Under the pieces are notes generated by a model that was given only the letters and a program-made list of their open reading frames with translations, made no database searches and was not told the origin of the DNA. Positions 17,205 through 26,418 of a stretch of DNA of 58,933 nucleotides are shown piece after piece (positions within the stretch are counted from its first letter, which is position 1; every line of letters begins with the position of its first letter). This DNA comes from DASQHM01 sp035632095 (GTDB lineage: Bacteria; Pseudomonadota; Alphaproteobacteria; Ferrovibrionales; Ferrovibrionaceae). Location: contig DASQHM010000064.1 of assembly GCA_035632095.1 (NCBI GenBank), forward strand, positions 1-58,933. The letters are read 5' to 3'. A program made the position numbers and the translations under genes.

Positions 17205-18026
17205 TCACTCGGCCGCGACGGCCGGACGGCCGAGCCAATCGGCCAACACCCGATTGAACCCGTCACGGGTTGCCGCGCGCTCGACGTAGGCGCGGAGAAA
17301 TTCGTCTTCGCTCCCGTAGCGGTCCCAGAGGCCAAGCGGCCGCGCGCCGCGTTTTGCTTCGGCGACGCCTGAGATATAGAGCGCCGGGATTACGCCGGCC
17401 GCCATAGCCTCGTCAGCAAGCAGACTCTCGTCGCGAATGTCCTCCACCGTGACCAGGGTCGCCTTCGATGCGTGGGCCATGGTCATGAGCTCGCGGTGGC
17501 GGCCGATCCATACATTGCCGTCCCGGTCCGCGAGCGGCGCATGAAACAGAGCCACGTCGGGCTTGATCGCGGGCAGGGCGACGATGCGGTCGTTGGCGTC
17601 GAAGGGGTTGTCGATCAGCTTCCAATCGCTGCGGTTCGCCAGCAGATCGCTGCCGACGATGCCGCGGAGCGGCATGAACGGAATGCCTTTTTCCGATGCT
17701 TGCAGTGCCGCGTGAATGGCGGGGCAGGTGGCGTCCTTCAGGCGGATCGCGCCGCAGCGCACGGCGTCCACGAAGCGCGGTGCCGGTCCGAATTCGCCGA
17801 GCGTGACGGCCGAGGTCTCAATCGTCTCGACCGCGCCGGCGCCGATCAGCATATCCGCTTGCAGGCCGCTGACCGGCACGCAGACGAGATGCAGGCGCTT
17901 CACCCCGCGCCGGATCAAAGCCGCCGTTGCCGCCATGGCGACGCCGGAATAGTCGGCGGGTATTGCGAGCTTGGCGCCGTCGGGCACGGCTGCGGCCAAT
18001 TGGTCGAGGCTGCGGATCACGGACAT
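17205..18026 (-). CDS. CoA-transferase subunit A (IpdA-like)
   Basis: 273 aa from the ATG at 18026. Domain features: SLDQLAAAVPDGAKLAIPAD, GVKRLHLVCVPVSGLQADML, GAVETIETSAVTLGEFGPAP and VALFHAPLADRDGNVWIGRH. These are the alpha-subunit blocks of family I CoA-transferases. It is the first gene of a three-gene leftward operon (A, B, CaiB) and is divergent from the AraC gene, with 143 bp between the starts. Cytoplasmic heteromer with the B subunit expected. Confidence 0.88.
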   Translation of the reverse strand: MSVIRSLDQLAAAVPDGAKLAIPADYSGVAMAATAALIRRGVKRLHLVCVPVSGLQADMLIGAGAVETIETSAVTLGEFGPAPRFVDAVRCGAIRLKDATCPAIHAALQASEKGIPFMPLRGIVGSDLLANRSDWKLIDNPFDANDRIVALPAIKPDVALFHAPLADRDGNVWIGRHRELMTMAHASKATLVTVEDIRDESLLADEAMAAGVIPALYISGVAEAKRGARPLGLWDRYGSEDEFLRAYVERAATRDGFNRVLADWLGRPAVAAE

Positions 18027-18169
18027 GGGGCATTCCTCCACTTCGCGCCAAATTGTATCAGGGCGCGGCGCGGGCGTCTCGCCATCGAGCGGCATTAACC
18101 CTGCGCTCCGCTCGCTATCTTCCGTCGCGCCAGCAATGCTAAATTGCCGGGAAATCCATCGGGCCGATC

Positions 18170-19267
18170 ATGCCGTTCATGTCCATCCTTGATGCAGCGT
18201 TGCGCGGCGGGGCGGTCATGCTGCTGCTGCTGCTCGTGTTGCTGTTGCTGCGCGACGGACGGCGGCTGCCGGCGGCCCGCCTTGGCGCGCTGTTCGCCTT
18301 CGGCGTCGCCGCCTACACGATCGCCTCCGCGCCCAGTTTCGTCTTGCTGCCCTTGGCGGCACGCGTGCCGGTGCAGGTCGCGAGCTCCGGCAATCCGGTG
18401 GTGTTCTGGGTGCTGGCGGCGACCTTGTTCGACGACGAATTCAAACCCTCGGCGGTCCATGGGGCGCTCTGGCTCGGCATGATCGCGATCGGCTTTGCCT
18501 GCATGTCCGGCGCGGTGCCCGGCGCGACCATGGTGATGAACGGCCTGTCGCTGTTGTTCGGCGCGCTTGCCATTTGGATCGCATTGGCCGGGCGCGCCGC
18601 CGACCTGGTGGAAGCGCGCCGCCGGCTCCGGTTGATGTTCGTCGTGTCGGCCGCGCTTTACATGGTGGCGATCAGCGTGTCCGAACTGGTGGCCCATGCC
18701 GAGTTGGTCTCGACGCCGGCCAGCATCGTCAACGCGTTTGGCCTTCTGGCATTGACCTTTCTCTTCTCGGCGATGCAGCTAGCGCCGTCCGGCGCTGGAC
18801 CGTTCATTTCGTTGGGCGACCTTGGCGTGACTTCGGCGGCTCCCAGGGTCGCAGCAATACCCGCCAGTCCTGTCGCCGTCGCGCCGGCGGACAGCCAGGA
18901 GAGCGTGCTGCTCGACCGGCTCGAGCGGCTGATGACCGAGGACCGGGTCTATCGCGAAGAGGGCTTAAGCGTGGCCGGATTGGCGGCGCGCCTCGGCGTG
19001 CCGGAATATCGCCTCCGCCGGCTGATCAACCAGCGGCTCGGGCAGCGCAATTTCGTCGCCTTCGTGAACGGATACCGGCTGGCGGACGCCGAGATGGCGC
19101 TGGCCGACCCGGCCCAAGCGGACGTGCCCGTCCTCACCATCGCGCTCGACGCCGGGTTCGGTTCCATCGGGCCGTTCAACCGCGCCTTCAAGGCCAATAC
19201 GGGCACCACGCCGACCGAGTACCGCCGCGAGCGGCTCAACCGGATGGCGAAAGCCGCGGCCGAATAG
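18170..19267 (+). CDS. membrane-anchored AraC-family regulator
   Basis: 365 aa. The N-terminal ~200 residues contain about six or seven hydrophobic helices (for example VMLLLLLVLLLL and LFGALAIWIALAG). The C-terminal ~110 residues are a double HTH_18 AraC domain: LSVAGLAARLGVPEYRLRRL, then FVAFVNGYRLADAEMAL, TIALDAGFGSIGPFNRAFKA and TGTTPTEYRRE. Membrane-embedded AraC regulators usually sense a lipophilic or envelope signal. It lies between the CoA-transferase operon (divergent) and a fatty-acid-hydroxylase gene (downstream, 128 bp), the two likely targets. Confidence 0.9.
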   Translation: MPFMSILDAALRGGAVMLLLLLVLLLLRDGRRLPAARLGALFAFGVAAYTIASAPSFVLLPLAARVPVQVASSGNPVVFWVLAATLFDDEFKPSAVHGALWLGMIAIGFACMSGAVPGATMVMNGLSLLFGALAIWIALAGRAADLVEARRRLRLMFVVSAALYMVAISVSELVAHAELVSTPASIVNAFGLLALTFLFSAMQLAPSGAGPFISLGDLGVTSAAPRVAAIPASPVAVAPADSQESVLLDRLERLMTEDRVYREEGLSVAGLAARLGVPEYRLRRLINQRLGQRNFVAFVNGYRLADAEMALADPAQADVPVLTIALDAGFGSIGPFNRAFKANTGTTPTEYRRERLNRMAKAAAE

Positions 19268-19395
19268 GGCTGGCCGAATCTGAAAGTCCTCGCCGAATCT
19301 TGAAATCGGCCGATGCGCCGCCGAACCCGGCGAGCCGCCGGCCGTTGTCTCCGCCAAGGTAGCGCTTCCTTGCAACCTCGCTGCGGAGACGCGTC

Positions 19396-20220
19396 ATGCA
19401 AATCCTGCCCGATTGGGCCAGCCTGTTTCATCTTTGGACGTTCATGGCCGCCTGGGACGTCGGGCGCTATGTGATCGCCGCCTGCGTCATGGCGCTGGTC
19501 TTGCGGCTGTTCTGGAACGCCGGGTTGGGCGCGCGGAAAATCCAGCGCCGCCACGCTTCGGCGGCGGACGTGCGGCGCGAGATCTGGACGTCGCTTCGCA
19601 CCGCGTTCCTGTTCTCGCTGGTCGGCGTCGCGATCTATCTGGGCGCCCGGCTGGGCCTGTGGACGCTCTATTCGACGATGCAGCCGGCGGGCTGGACCTA
19701 CCTCGGGATCAGCACCGCCGCCATGATCCTCGCCCACGATGCGTATTTCTATTGGACCCATCGGGCGATGCATCACCCGCGCCTGTTCCGCTGGTTCCAC
19801 CGCACCCACCACAAATCGGTCACGCCGACGCCCTTCGCGGCCTACGCTTTCGACCTGCCGGAAGCGCTGGTGCAGGGCATCTTCACGCCCATTTGGCTCC
19901 TGGCGGTGCCCATGCACGAATTGGGACTGCTGGCGTTCATGAGCTTCATGATCGTGCGCAACGTCATGGGTCACGCCGGCGTCGAGTTGCTGCCGCGCTC
20001 GCTCGCCGACAGCCGCTGGTTCGGCTGGATCAACGCGACGACCCATCACGACCTGCACCACGCGACGTCAAACTACAATTACGGCCTCTACTTCACCTGG
20101 TGGGACCGTTTGATGGGTACCGAGCATCCGCGCTACCGGGAGATTCTGCGCGGCAGGCCGGCGCCGCGGCTCGCTTCGGCCGAGCTGGCGGTTCAGGCGG
20201 CGGCTTCGCGGCCGAGTTGA
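19396..20220 (+). CDS. fatty acid hydroxylase / sterol desaturase family protein
   Basis: 274 aa, four or so transmembrane helices. The eight-His di-iron signature is complete: HDAYFYWTHRAMHH, WFHRTHHKS and TTHHDLHHATSNYNYG. The family hydroxylates or desaturates lipid tails at the inner membrane with O2 and an electron donor. The substrate is unknown; sterol action is only one possibility. The 3' end overlaps the convergent MFS gene by 28 bp. Confidence 0.92.
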   Translation: MQILPDWASLFHLWTFMAAWDVGRYVIAACVMALVLRLFWNAGLGARKIQRRHASAADVRREIWTSLRTAFLFSLVGVAIYLGARLGLWTLYSTMQPAGWTYLGISTAAMILAHDAYFYWTHRAMHHPRLFRWFHRTHHKSVTPTPFAAYAFDLPEALVQGIFTPIWLLAVPMHELGLLAFMSFMIVRNVMGHAGVELLPRSLADSRWFGWINATTHHDLHHATSNYNYGLYFTWWDRLMGTEHPRYREILRGRPAPRLASAELAVQAAASRPS

Positions 20221-21428
20221 CGGATGGTCCAGAACGGCAACCCGCCGAAGCAGAGCGCGACGAAGGAGAAGGCGAAAACGGCGTCGTAGCCGTGGGTCCA
20301 GTCGTGCAGCAGGCCCGAGACGAGCGAGCCGACCGCACCGCCGATGCCGCCGCCGAGCCCTATGCCGCCGAAGATCAGCGCCAGGTTCGATCCGCGAAAC
20401 AGCCTGGCGGCGATGGTCGAGACCAACGGGCCGCGCGAGCCGAGAGTGCAGCCGAACAGCAGCACGAAGAGATCGAGCAGCAGGCTCGAGGGATGGCGAT
20501 GCAGCGCCGCCAGCGTCGCGACTGCCGAAATCGACAGCGCGTAGCTTAACGTCACCGAGGCACGGCGGCCGATGTGGTCATCCAGCCAGCCGAAGCCGAG
20601 CATGCCGATCGGCGTGAGAAATCCGGTGAAGCCCCAGGCGGTGGCGGCCTGGAGGCTGGGAAATCCCGAATCCACCAGGATCGCCACGCCTTGCATGGAG
20701 ATGCCGGTGTTGCCGAGCGAGGTGAAGAAGAAGCACGAGAACAGTCCCCAAAACGGCAAGCTGCTCATGGCGCGAAGCAGCGTCCAGCCCTCGCCGTGAC
20801 TTGCGGTGCTGCGGTACTCGCTCGCATAGCTCGGATGCCCTTCGGAGATGCGTTGCCACGGGAGTAGCCAGATCAGCGGCAGCAACGCCAGAATACCGAG
20901 CCCAAGCACGTGATAGGCGCCGCGCCAGCCGAACCAACCGATCAACACCTGGGCGAAGGGCACCAGCAGCAGGATGCCGATGCCCGCCGACGAATAGATG
21001 ATGCTGGTCGCCGACGACAGGCGGTTGCGAAACCAGCGGCTGACCAGGGCCGAATGGGGCACGCTGCCGAGGCAGGCGGTGGCGAAGCCGACGCCGATGC
21101 CGAGACAGAGGGAGAATTCCCACAAGCGGTCGGCGAAAGCCGCGAGCGACACGCCGCCGCCAAGGGCGATAAGGCCGATAGCGTAAATGCGCTTGGGGCC
21201 GAGCCGGTCGAAAACATAGCCCGCCAGCGGCGCCGAAAAGCCGCCCGCCAGGATAGCGAGCGAGTAGACCGAGGCAAGTTCGGCGCGATCCCAGCCGAAG
21301 GTCTTCGACAGCGGCAGCAGAAACACGGAGAAGCTCTCCTGCAAACCGCGCGTGACCAGGCCGAGGGTGAAGCACAGCGCCACGACCGCTATGGCAGTCT
21401 GGCGCAACGTGAATGCGGGGTTGGGCAT
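20193..21428 (-). CDS. MFS transporter
   Basis: About 411 aa; the ATG at 21428 is used, one 15 bp upstream is also possible. Twelve hydrophobic segments; FGWDRAELASVYSLAILAGG after helix 1 and GYVFDRLGPKRIYAIGLIAL between helices 2 and 3 are typical of the MFS OxlT/monocarboxylate-like group (FGWSRAxxS pattern). Probably carries an organic acid across the inner membrane. Its 3' end overlaps the fatty-acid-hydroxylase gene by 28 bp, tail to tail. Confidence 0.9.
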   Translation of the reverse strand: MPNPAFTLRQTAIAVVALCFTLGLVTRGLQESFSVFLLPLSKTFGWDRAELASVYSLAILAGGFSAPLAGYVFDRLGPKRIYAIGLIALGGGVSLAAFADRLWEFSLCLGIGVGFATACLGSVPHSALVSRWFRNRLSSATSIIYSSAGIGILLLVPFAQVLIGWFGWRGAYHVLGLGILALLPLIWLLPWQRISEGHPSYASEYRSTASHGEGWTLLRAMSSLPFWGLFSCFFFTSLGNTGISMQGVAILVDSGFPSLQAATAWGFTGFLTPIGMLGFGWLDDHIGRRASVTLSYALSISAVATLAALHRHPSSLLLDLFVLLFGCTLGSRGPLVSTIAARLFRGSNLALIFGGIGLGGGIGGAVGSLVSGLLHDWTHGYDAVFAFSFVALCFGGLPFWTIRQLGREAAA

Positions 21429-21499
21429 GGCCAACAAAATCACTCGGTGGGCATTCGACTCTCGCGTGCGCGCACGCCCGCTGCAACCGGAAAGGCGCC

Positions 21500-21925
21500 T
21501 CAGGTCAATCGCTTGGTCATGACGAAGCGGCTGATGCCCGAAGCATGGGTCGGAATCTCGCCGAGCTCGCTATAGCCGTGGCGCCGGTAGAATCCGGGCG
21601 CCTGGAAATTGATCGTGAAAAGCACGGTCGCCATGCAGCCGCGCCGTTTCGCCTCCGCTTCCGCCATGTGCATGATCGTGCCGCCGAGTCCCTTGCCGCG
21701 CAGCGCCTCCGGGACGAAGAGGATATCGATAAAGAGTAAACCGAGCGACGTGCGGCCGAGCAGACCGCCAATGACTGCCTTGGTTTCGGAATCGGTGATC
21801 AGAACGGCCAGCGCTTTCCGGTCGGCGAAACCTGCCTGCTCGTCGTTGTAACGATCGAGGCCAGAGACAATCGCAGCTTGCGCGGCCGCGTCCGGCGCGT
21901 CGGTCAGCGTCAATTCGGGCGGCAT
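21500..21925 (-). CDS. GNAT-family N-acetyltransferase
   Basis: 141 aa. The acetyl-CoA binding segment is FVPEALRGKGLGGTIMHMAE (the R-G-x-G-L-G form of motif A), followed by RRGCMATVLFTINFQAPGFY and YRRHGYSELGEIP. An N-terminal AVIGGLLGRTSLGLLFIDIL strand pair fits the fold. The acceptor is unknown. It lies 19 bp before the start side of nfeD-like on the same strand but is the downstream gene of that run. Confidence 0.88.
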   Translation of the reverse strand: MPPELTLTDAPDAAAQAAIVSGLDRYNDEQAGFADRKALAVLITDSETKAVIGGLLGRTSLGLLFIDILFVPEALRGKGLGGTIMHMAEAEAKRRGCMATVLFTINFQAPGFYRRHGYSELGEIPTHASGISRFVMTKRLT

Positions 21926-21944
21926 ATGGGATGTCCCGATGTTG

Positions 21945-22397
21945 TCAGAGCGGCTTCACCTTGAGCATGGTGCCGTCGGTGCCCGTGACCTTCACCTTGG
22001 CGCCGGCCGGCAGGTCCGGGCCCGACACCATCCAGGTCGTGTCGCCGAGCACGGCGCGGCCCTGGCCGTTGACGATCGCCTGGCTCAAGGTCGCGGTCCG
22101 CCCGATGTTCTGTTCGGCTCGCCGGTTCAAAGTCGGATCATCCGTCTCGGAAAGGTGCCGCTTCTGGAACTGCCGGCCGAGGGGCACGCTGATTGCCGCC
22201 AGCGCCGCATAGGCGATGATCTGATATTCCCACGACAGAGGGAATGCCAGGTTCAAAAGGCCGGTGGCGAAGGCGGCGACGCCGAGCCAAAGGAACAGCG
22301 TCGTCGGTAAGAGCACTTCGAGGATCATCAGCGCGGCGCCGAGCGCCCACCAACCCCAGATGCCGAGGTCCTCGACGATGCGCTGCGCTTGTTCCAC
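21945..22397 (-). CDS. NfeD-family membrane protein
   Basis: 150 aa. The N-terminal ~80 residues hold three or so transmembrane helices (WWALGAALMILEVLLPTTLF), and the C-terminal ~60 form the soluble OB-fold domain NIGRTATLSQAIVNGQGRAV to GAKVKVTGTDGTMLKVKPL. NfeD proteins pair with SPFH/stomatin proteins; the SPFH gene ends 4 bp upstream of this start. The short form here lacks the ClpP-like protease domain of long NfeD. Membrane quality control or microdomain organisation is the inferred role. Confidence 0.9.
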   Translation of the reverse strand: MEQAQRIVEDLGIWGWWALGAALMILEVLLPTTLFLWLGVAAFATGLLNLAFPLSWEYQIIAYAALAAISVPLGRQFQKRHLSETDDPTLNRRAEQNIGRTATLSQAIVNGQGRAVLGDTTWMVSGPDLPAGAKVKVTGTDGTMLKVKPL

Positions 22398-22401
22398 GGC
22401 G

Positions 22402-23370
<969 letters not shown>

Positions 23371-23448
23371 GGCCCCCCTCCGCCGTTTACGTGTTTACAT
23401 GCGCGACGCGCGAGACATCCTGCCGGGCGCGCCGCGGCCTGTCACGGA

Positions 23449-24603
23449 CTAACCGGCTGCTTCCAATTCGCGCAGCATCGCGCGCGCGATGACAAGCTGT
23501 TGAATCTGGCTGGTGCCCTCGTAGATGCGGAACAGACGCACGTCGCGATAGAAGCGCTCGATCGGATATTCGGCCATGTATCCGGCACCGCCGTGGATTT
23601 GCACGCCGCGGTCCGCAATGCGCCCGACCATTTCGGACGCGAAGTATTTGCAGCACGCCGCCAGCATGGCGACGTTCTCGCCCCGATCGAAGCGTGACGC
23701 AGCGTCGCGCATCATGGACTGCGCCGCGTAAGCCTCCGTGCGGCAGTCGGCCAGCATCGCCTGCACGAGCTGGAACTCGCCGATGCGCTGGCCGAATTGC
23801 TTGCGCTCGCCCGCATAGCGCAATGCGATATCGATGATGCGCTCGGCCGTGCCGCAGCAGACCGCCGCGAGGTGCAGGCGGCCGCGGTCGAGGACCTTCA
23901 TGGCGGTCTTGAACCCCTGACCCTCCTTCAAGCCGATGACGTTGGCGGCGGGTACTTCTGCATCCTCGAAGATCACGTCGGCCGTATGCGCGCCGCGTTG
24001 GCCCATTTTCCGGTCCGGCTTGCCGATGGTAATGCCCTTGCTCTTCGCATCGACGACGAAGGCGGTGATGCCGCCGGCGCCGGGAATGTTCGGGTCGGTG
24101 CGCGCCATCAGGGTGAAGATGCCGGCCTGCGGCGAATTGGTGATGTAGCGCTTGGTGCCGTTGACGATGTAGCGGTCGCCCTTGCGGACCGCGCGCGTCT
24201 TGATGCTGGCGGCGTCCGACCCGGCCTCGGGCTCGGTCAGGGCGAACGACGCGACCAGTTCGCCGGACGCGATGCGCGGCAGCCAGTGACGCTTTTGCGC
24301 CTCGGTGCCGTCCATGAGGATGCCCTGGCTGCCGATGCCGTTGTTGGTGCCGACCACCGAGCGGAACACCGGCGAGGCCCAGCAAAGCTCCATGACCAGC
24401 TCGCATTCTTCCAGCATGCCGAGGCCGAGGCCGCCGTATTCTTCCGGGATCGACATGCCGAACAGGCCCATCTCCGCCATTTCGCGGCGGATCGCATCCG
24501 GAATGCGGTCGTTGGCCGCCACGTCGTCCTCGACCGGAACCAGGCGCTCGCGCACATAGCGGCGAACGGTGTCTTTCAATTGCTGGAGAGTGTCCTGGTC
24601 CAT
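23449..24603 (-). CDS. acyl-CoA dehydrogenase (short/medium-chain type)
   Basis: 384 aa. FAD-dependent alpha,beta-oxidation of acyl-CoA. Family blocks: MSIPEEYGGLGLGMLEECEL, ALTEPEAGSDAASIKT, MGQRGAHTADVIFEDAEVP, GRIADRGVQIHGGAGYMAEY and FRIYEGTSQIQQLVIA. The Glu in RIYEGTSQIQ (E362) sits where SCAD/MCAD/BCAD have their catalytic base. This differs from the other dehydrogenases of the window whose base appears to lie earlier. It stands alone, 64 bp downstream of a non-related gene's stop end and far from the two catabolic operons. Confidence 0.94.
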   Translation of the reverse strand: MDQDTLQQLKDTVRRYVRERLVPVEDDVAANDRIPDAIRREMAEMGLFGMSIPEEYGGLGLGMLEECELVMELCWASPVFRSVVGTNNGIGSQGILMDGTEAQKRHWLPRIASGELVASFALTEPEAGSDAASIKTRAVRKGDRYIVNGTKRYITNSPQAGIFTLMARTDPNIPGAGGITAFVVDAKSKGITIGKPDRKMGQRGAHTADVIFEDAEVPAANVIGLKEGQGFKTAMKVLDRGRLHLAAVCCGTAERIIDIALRYAGERKQFGQRIGEFQLVQAMLADCRTEAYAAQSMMRDAASRFDRGENVAMLAACCKYFASEMVGRIADRGVQIHGGAGYMAEYPIERFYRDVRLFRIYEGTSQIQQLVIARAMLRELEAAG

Positions 24604-24667
24604 GATCCCGCCTCGCCCGATCGCTGCCTCGGCGCCATCCTAGCGGAAAGCCCGCGGCGGCGAAGCG

Positions 24668-25408
24668 TCAGGTTCGGCGGAGCAAGGTGGCGGCGAGCCA
24701 GCCGGCGATGATGGAGAGCGAAACGGCGACGACGCCGTAGGCTGCGGGTTGTTCGTGGGCGAAATCGTAGATCTCGCGCTCGGCGCCCGACTTGTTGATG
24801 AAGAGGGGCGTGGCCTGCGCGCTGATCACCTGATCGTCGCGCAGCAGGTACACCTCGGCCTGATAGGTGCCGACCGGCACCGTCGCCGGAAAGCCGATGC
24901 GCACGCGGAACAGCTTCGGTCCGAGAAACACCACGTGTCCGGCATTGTCCTGGAAAAGTTCCTCGCGCACCTTGCCACGCACCAGGGCTTCGCGGTAGGG
25001 CAGCTGCTCGGTTTCGTCCACGTGACTGCGGATCGCAAGCCTCAGGTTCTCCGTGCCGATCTGCAATCGCGAGAGCAGACCCGGGGATGCGATCTGATCG
25101 AGCGGCCGGCTCGCGGCGACGGCGTAGTAGCCCGGCACGTTGCTGAAGCGCACGGATTCACGATTGACCCAGATTCCGGCGATGCGCGCCTTGTGCCGCA
25201 CCGTCGCGGCCTGCGGCGGCCCGCGCACCACCACGATCACGTCGCCCGGTTCTTCCGTCGCGCCGAACAGCAGCAGTTCGGTGCCGGTGAAGCTCGACGT
25301 GATCGAGATCAGATGCGACGACAGGTCGGTAATGAGCGGATTCTCCTGGGCGCGCGCGGCCGGAGTTGCCAGGAGTACGAGCGCGACCAGGGCAAACCGG
25401 CGGCCCAC
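24668..25408 (-). CDS. TIGR02186 family membrane-anchored protein
   Basis: 246 aa. Residues 1-20 are a signal peptide (ALVALVLLATPAARAQ), the central part is a beta-rich extracytoplasmic domain with SFTGTELLLFGATEEPGDVI and VVRGPPQAATVRHKARIAGI, and one C-terminal membrane helix (YGVVAVSLSIIAGWLAATLL) ends in RRT. These are the blocks of TIGR02186, an alphaproteobacterial family often next to TauE/SafE sulfite-exporter genes. No such exporter is present here. Its start is 7 bp after the upstream small gene, so they form an operon. Confidence 0.88.
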   Translation of the reverse strand: MGRRFALVALVLLATPAARAQENPLITDLSSHLISITSSFTGTELLLFGATEEPGDVIVVVRGPPQAATVRHKARIAGIWVNRESVRFSNVPGYYAVAASRPLDQIASPGLLSRLQIGTENLRLAIRSHVDETEQLPYREALVRGKVREELFQDNAGHVVFLGPKLFRVRIGFPATVPVGTYQAEVYLLRDDQVISAQATPLFINKSGAEREIYDFAHEQPAAYGVVAVSLSIIAGWLAATLLRRT

Positions 25409-25415
25409 GGCGATA

Positions 25416-25928
25416 TCAGCGCCCGCCGCCGAGCAGGCGGCGAAACAGTCCGGAACGGCCGGCGGGCTCGGGCCCTTCGCCGTTTCGGTCGGGGCTCATG
25501 CGGTCGGCGAGGCGGGTCAGCGTTCGCTCGAGCGGCGCCACCACCAGAGCCGCCCTCTGGGCCTTGGCCTCGGCTTCCGCCAGACGCTGCGACACTAGAT
25601 CGAGATCGCGCATCTTGCCGGCGATCTCATCGACGCGCGTCGCGACCGGCATTATGGCGCCGGCGGTGGCGGTGTGGATCGCCGCCTTGACGTCCACGGT
25701 TTGCTGCTGGATGGCATCCAGCAGCAGATTGACCGGCAATGCGGGAAGTTGCGGGCGTGCGTCGCCGGCGCCGCGGTCACCGCCGAGTTCCTTCGCCGCC
25801 ATGATGCCGATGCAGCGCGTGAGCCACTGACCAAGCGTCATGTTGGCGCGCCGCGCCGCGATCTTGGCGGCCTCGCGGGCTTCGGGCTCGATGCCCTTCA
25901 CGCTCCAGGGCTGGGTATGGCTCGACAA
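25416..25928 (-). CDS. hypothetical protein with PWSVKG...MTLGQWL domain
   Basis: 170 aa, soluble. The N-terminal block PWSVKGIEPEAREAAKIAAR to NMTLGQWLTRCI is the short conserved domain that begins many alphaproteobacterial SEL1/PodJ-like polarity and localisation proteins. Here it is followed by a helical segment (ATRVDEIAGKMRDLDLVSQR to LAEAEAKAQRAALVVAPLER, likely coiled coil) and a short Gly/Arg-rich end. Function unknown. It is the first gene of a two-gene unit with the TIGR02186 gene. Confidence 0.75.
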   Translation of the reverse strand: MSSHTQPWSVKGIEPEAREAAKIAARRANMTLGQWLTRCIGIMAAKELGGDRGAGDARPQLPALPVNLLLDAIQQQTVDVKAAIHTATAGAIMPVATRVDEIAGKMRDLDLVSQRLAEAEAKAQRAALVVAPLERTLTRLADRMSPDRNGEGPEPAGRSGLFRRLLGGGR

Positions 25929-26015
25929 GCTGACTTCCGCTGGGGCAATTGCGAATCGGCGCCCCGTCTCGCCAATCTAGACCTGCATTTCGCCGATTTG
26001 AACCGGGATCTTGCG

Positions 26016-26366
26016 TCAGCCGCGTTCCCGCGCGCCGATCACGCCGGCCTTGGCCAATTCGCCTCCGAGCCGGCCGCTGATCCAGACGAACGCCATGCGG
26101 AAGTCGCTCAACAGCGACCAGAGCGGATATTGGAACGTCGCCGGCCGGTTTTTTTCGATGAAGAAATGGCCGATCCAGGCCGGGCCATAGCCCGCGACGA
26201 GCGCCGCAGCGAGGAACCAGACATTGCCCGTGGCAGCGGCGATGAGCAGGTAAAATAGCGCAAAGGACGTGCCGAAGAAGTGCCAGGCGCGCGTCGCCGG
26301 CCGCGAGTGCTCGCGCAGGTAATAGGGCCAAAAGTCGGCGTATGAGGTGATGCGGTTGCCGCTCAT
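26016..26366 (-). CDS. DUF962 / Mpo1-like membrane protein
   Basis: 116 aa with two membrane helices (FGTSFALFYLLIAAATGNVW and FLAAALVAGYGPAW). The conserved blocks are HSRPATRAWHFFGTS, GYGPAWIGHFFIEKNRPATF and YPLWSLLSDFRM, which hold the His/Glu residues of the family. The yeast relative Mpo1 is an Fe-dependent dioxygenase that shortens 2-hydroxy fatty acids. A lipid role fits the fatty-acid theme but is inference. It is divergent from the sulfatase-like gene with 52 bp between the starts. Confidence 0.88.
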   Translation of the reverse strand: MSGNRITSYADFWPYYLREHSRPATRAWHFFGTSFALFYLLIAAATGNVWFLAAALVAGYGPAWIGHFFIEKNRPATFQYPLWSLLSDFRMAFVWISGRLGGELAKAGVIGARERG

Positions 26367-26418
26367 GGCTTATGCTAGGCCGCGGCATCCGGTGGCACAA
26401 GCGAGGCAGGGCGGCGGC

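Noticed and set aside
23385..23398. GTTTAC-GT-GTTTAC direct repeat before the SPFH gene, resembling a LiuR half-site
   Set aside because: It is a direct, not inverted, repeat and lacks the GACG/CGTC ends of the two operators; it lies next to the ribosome site.
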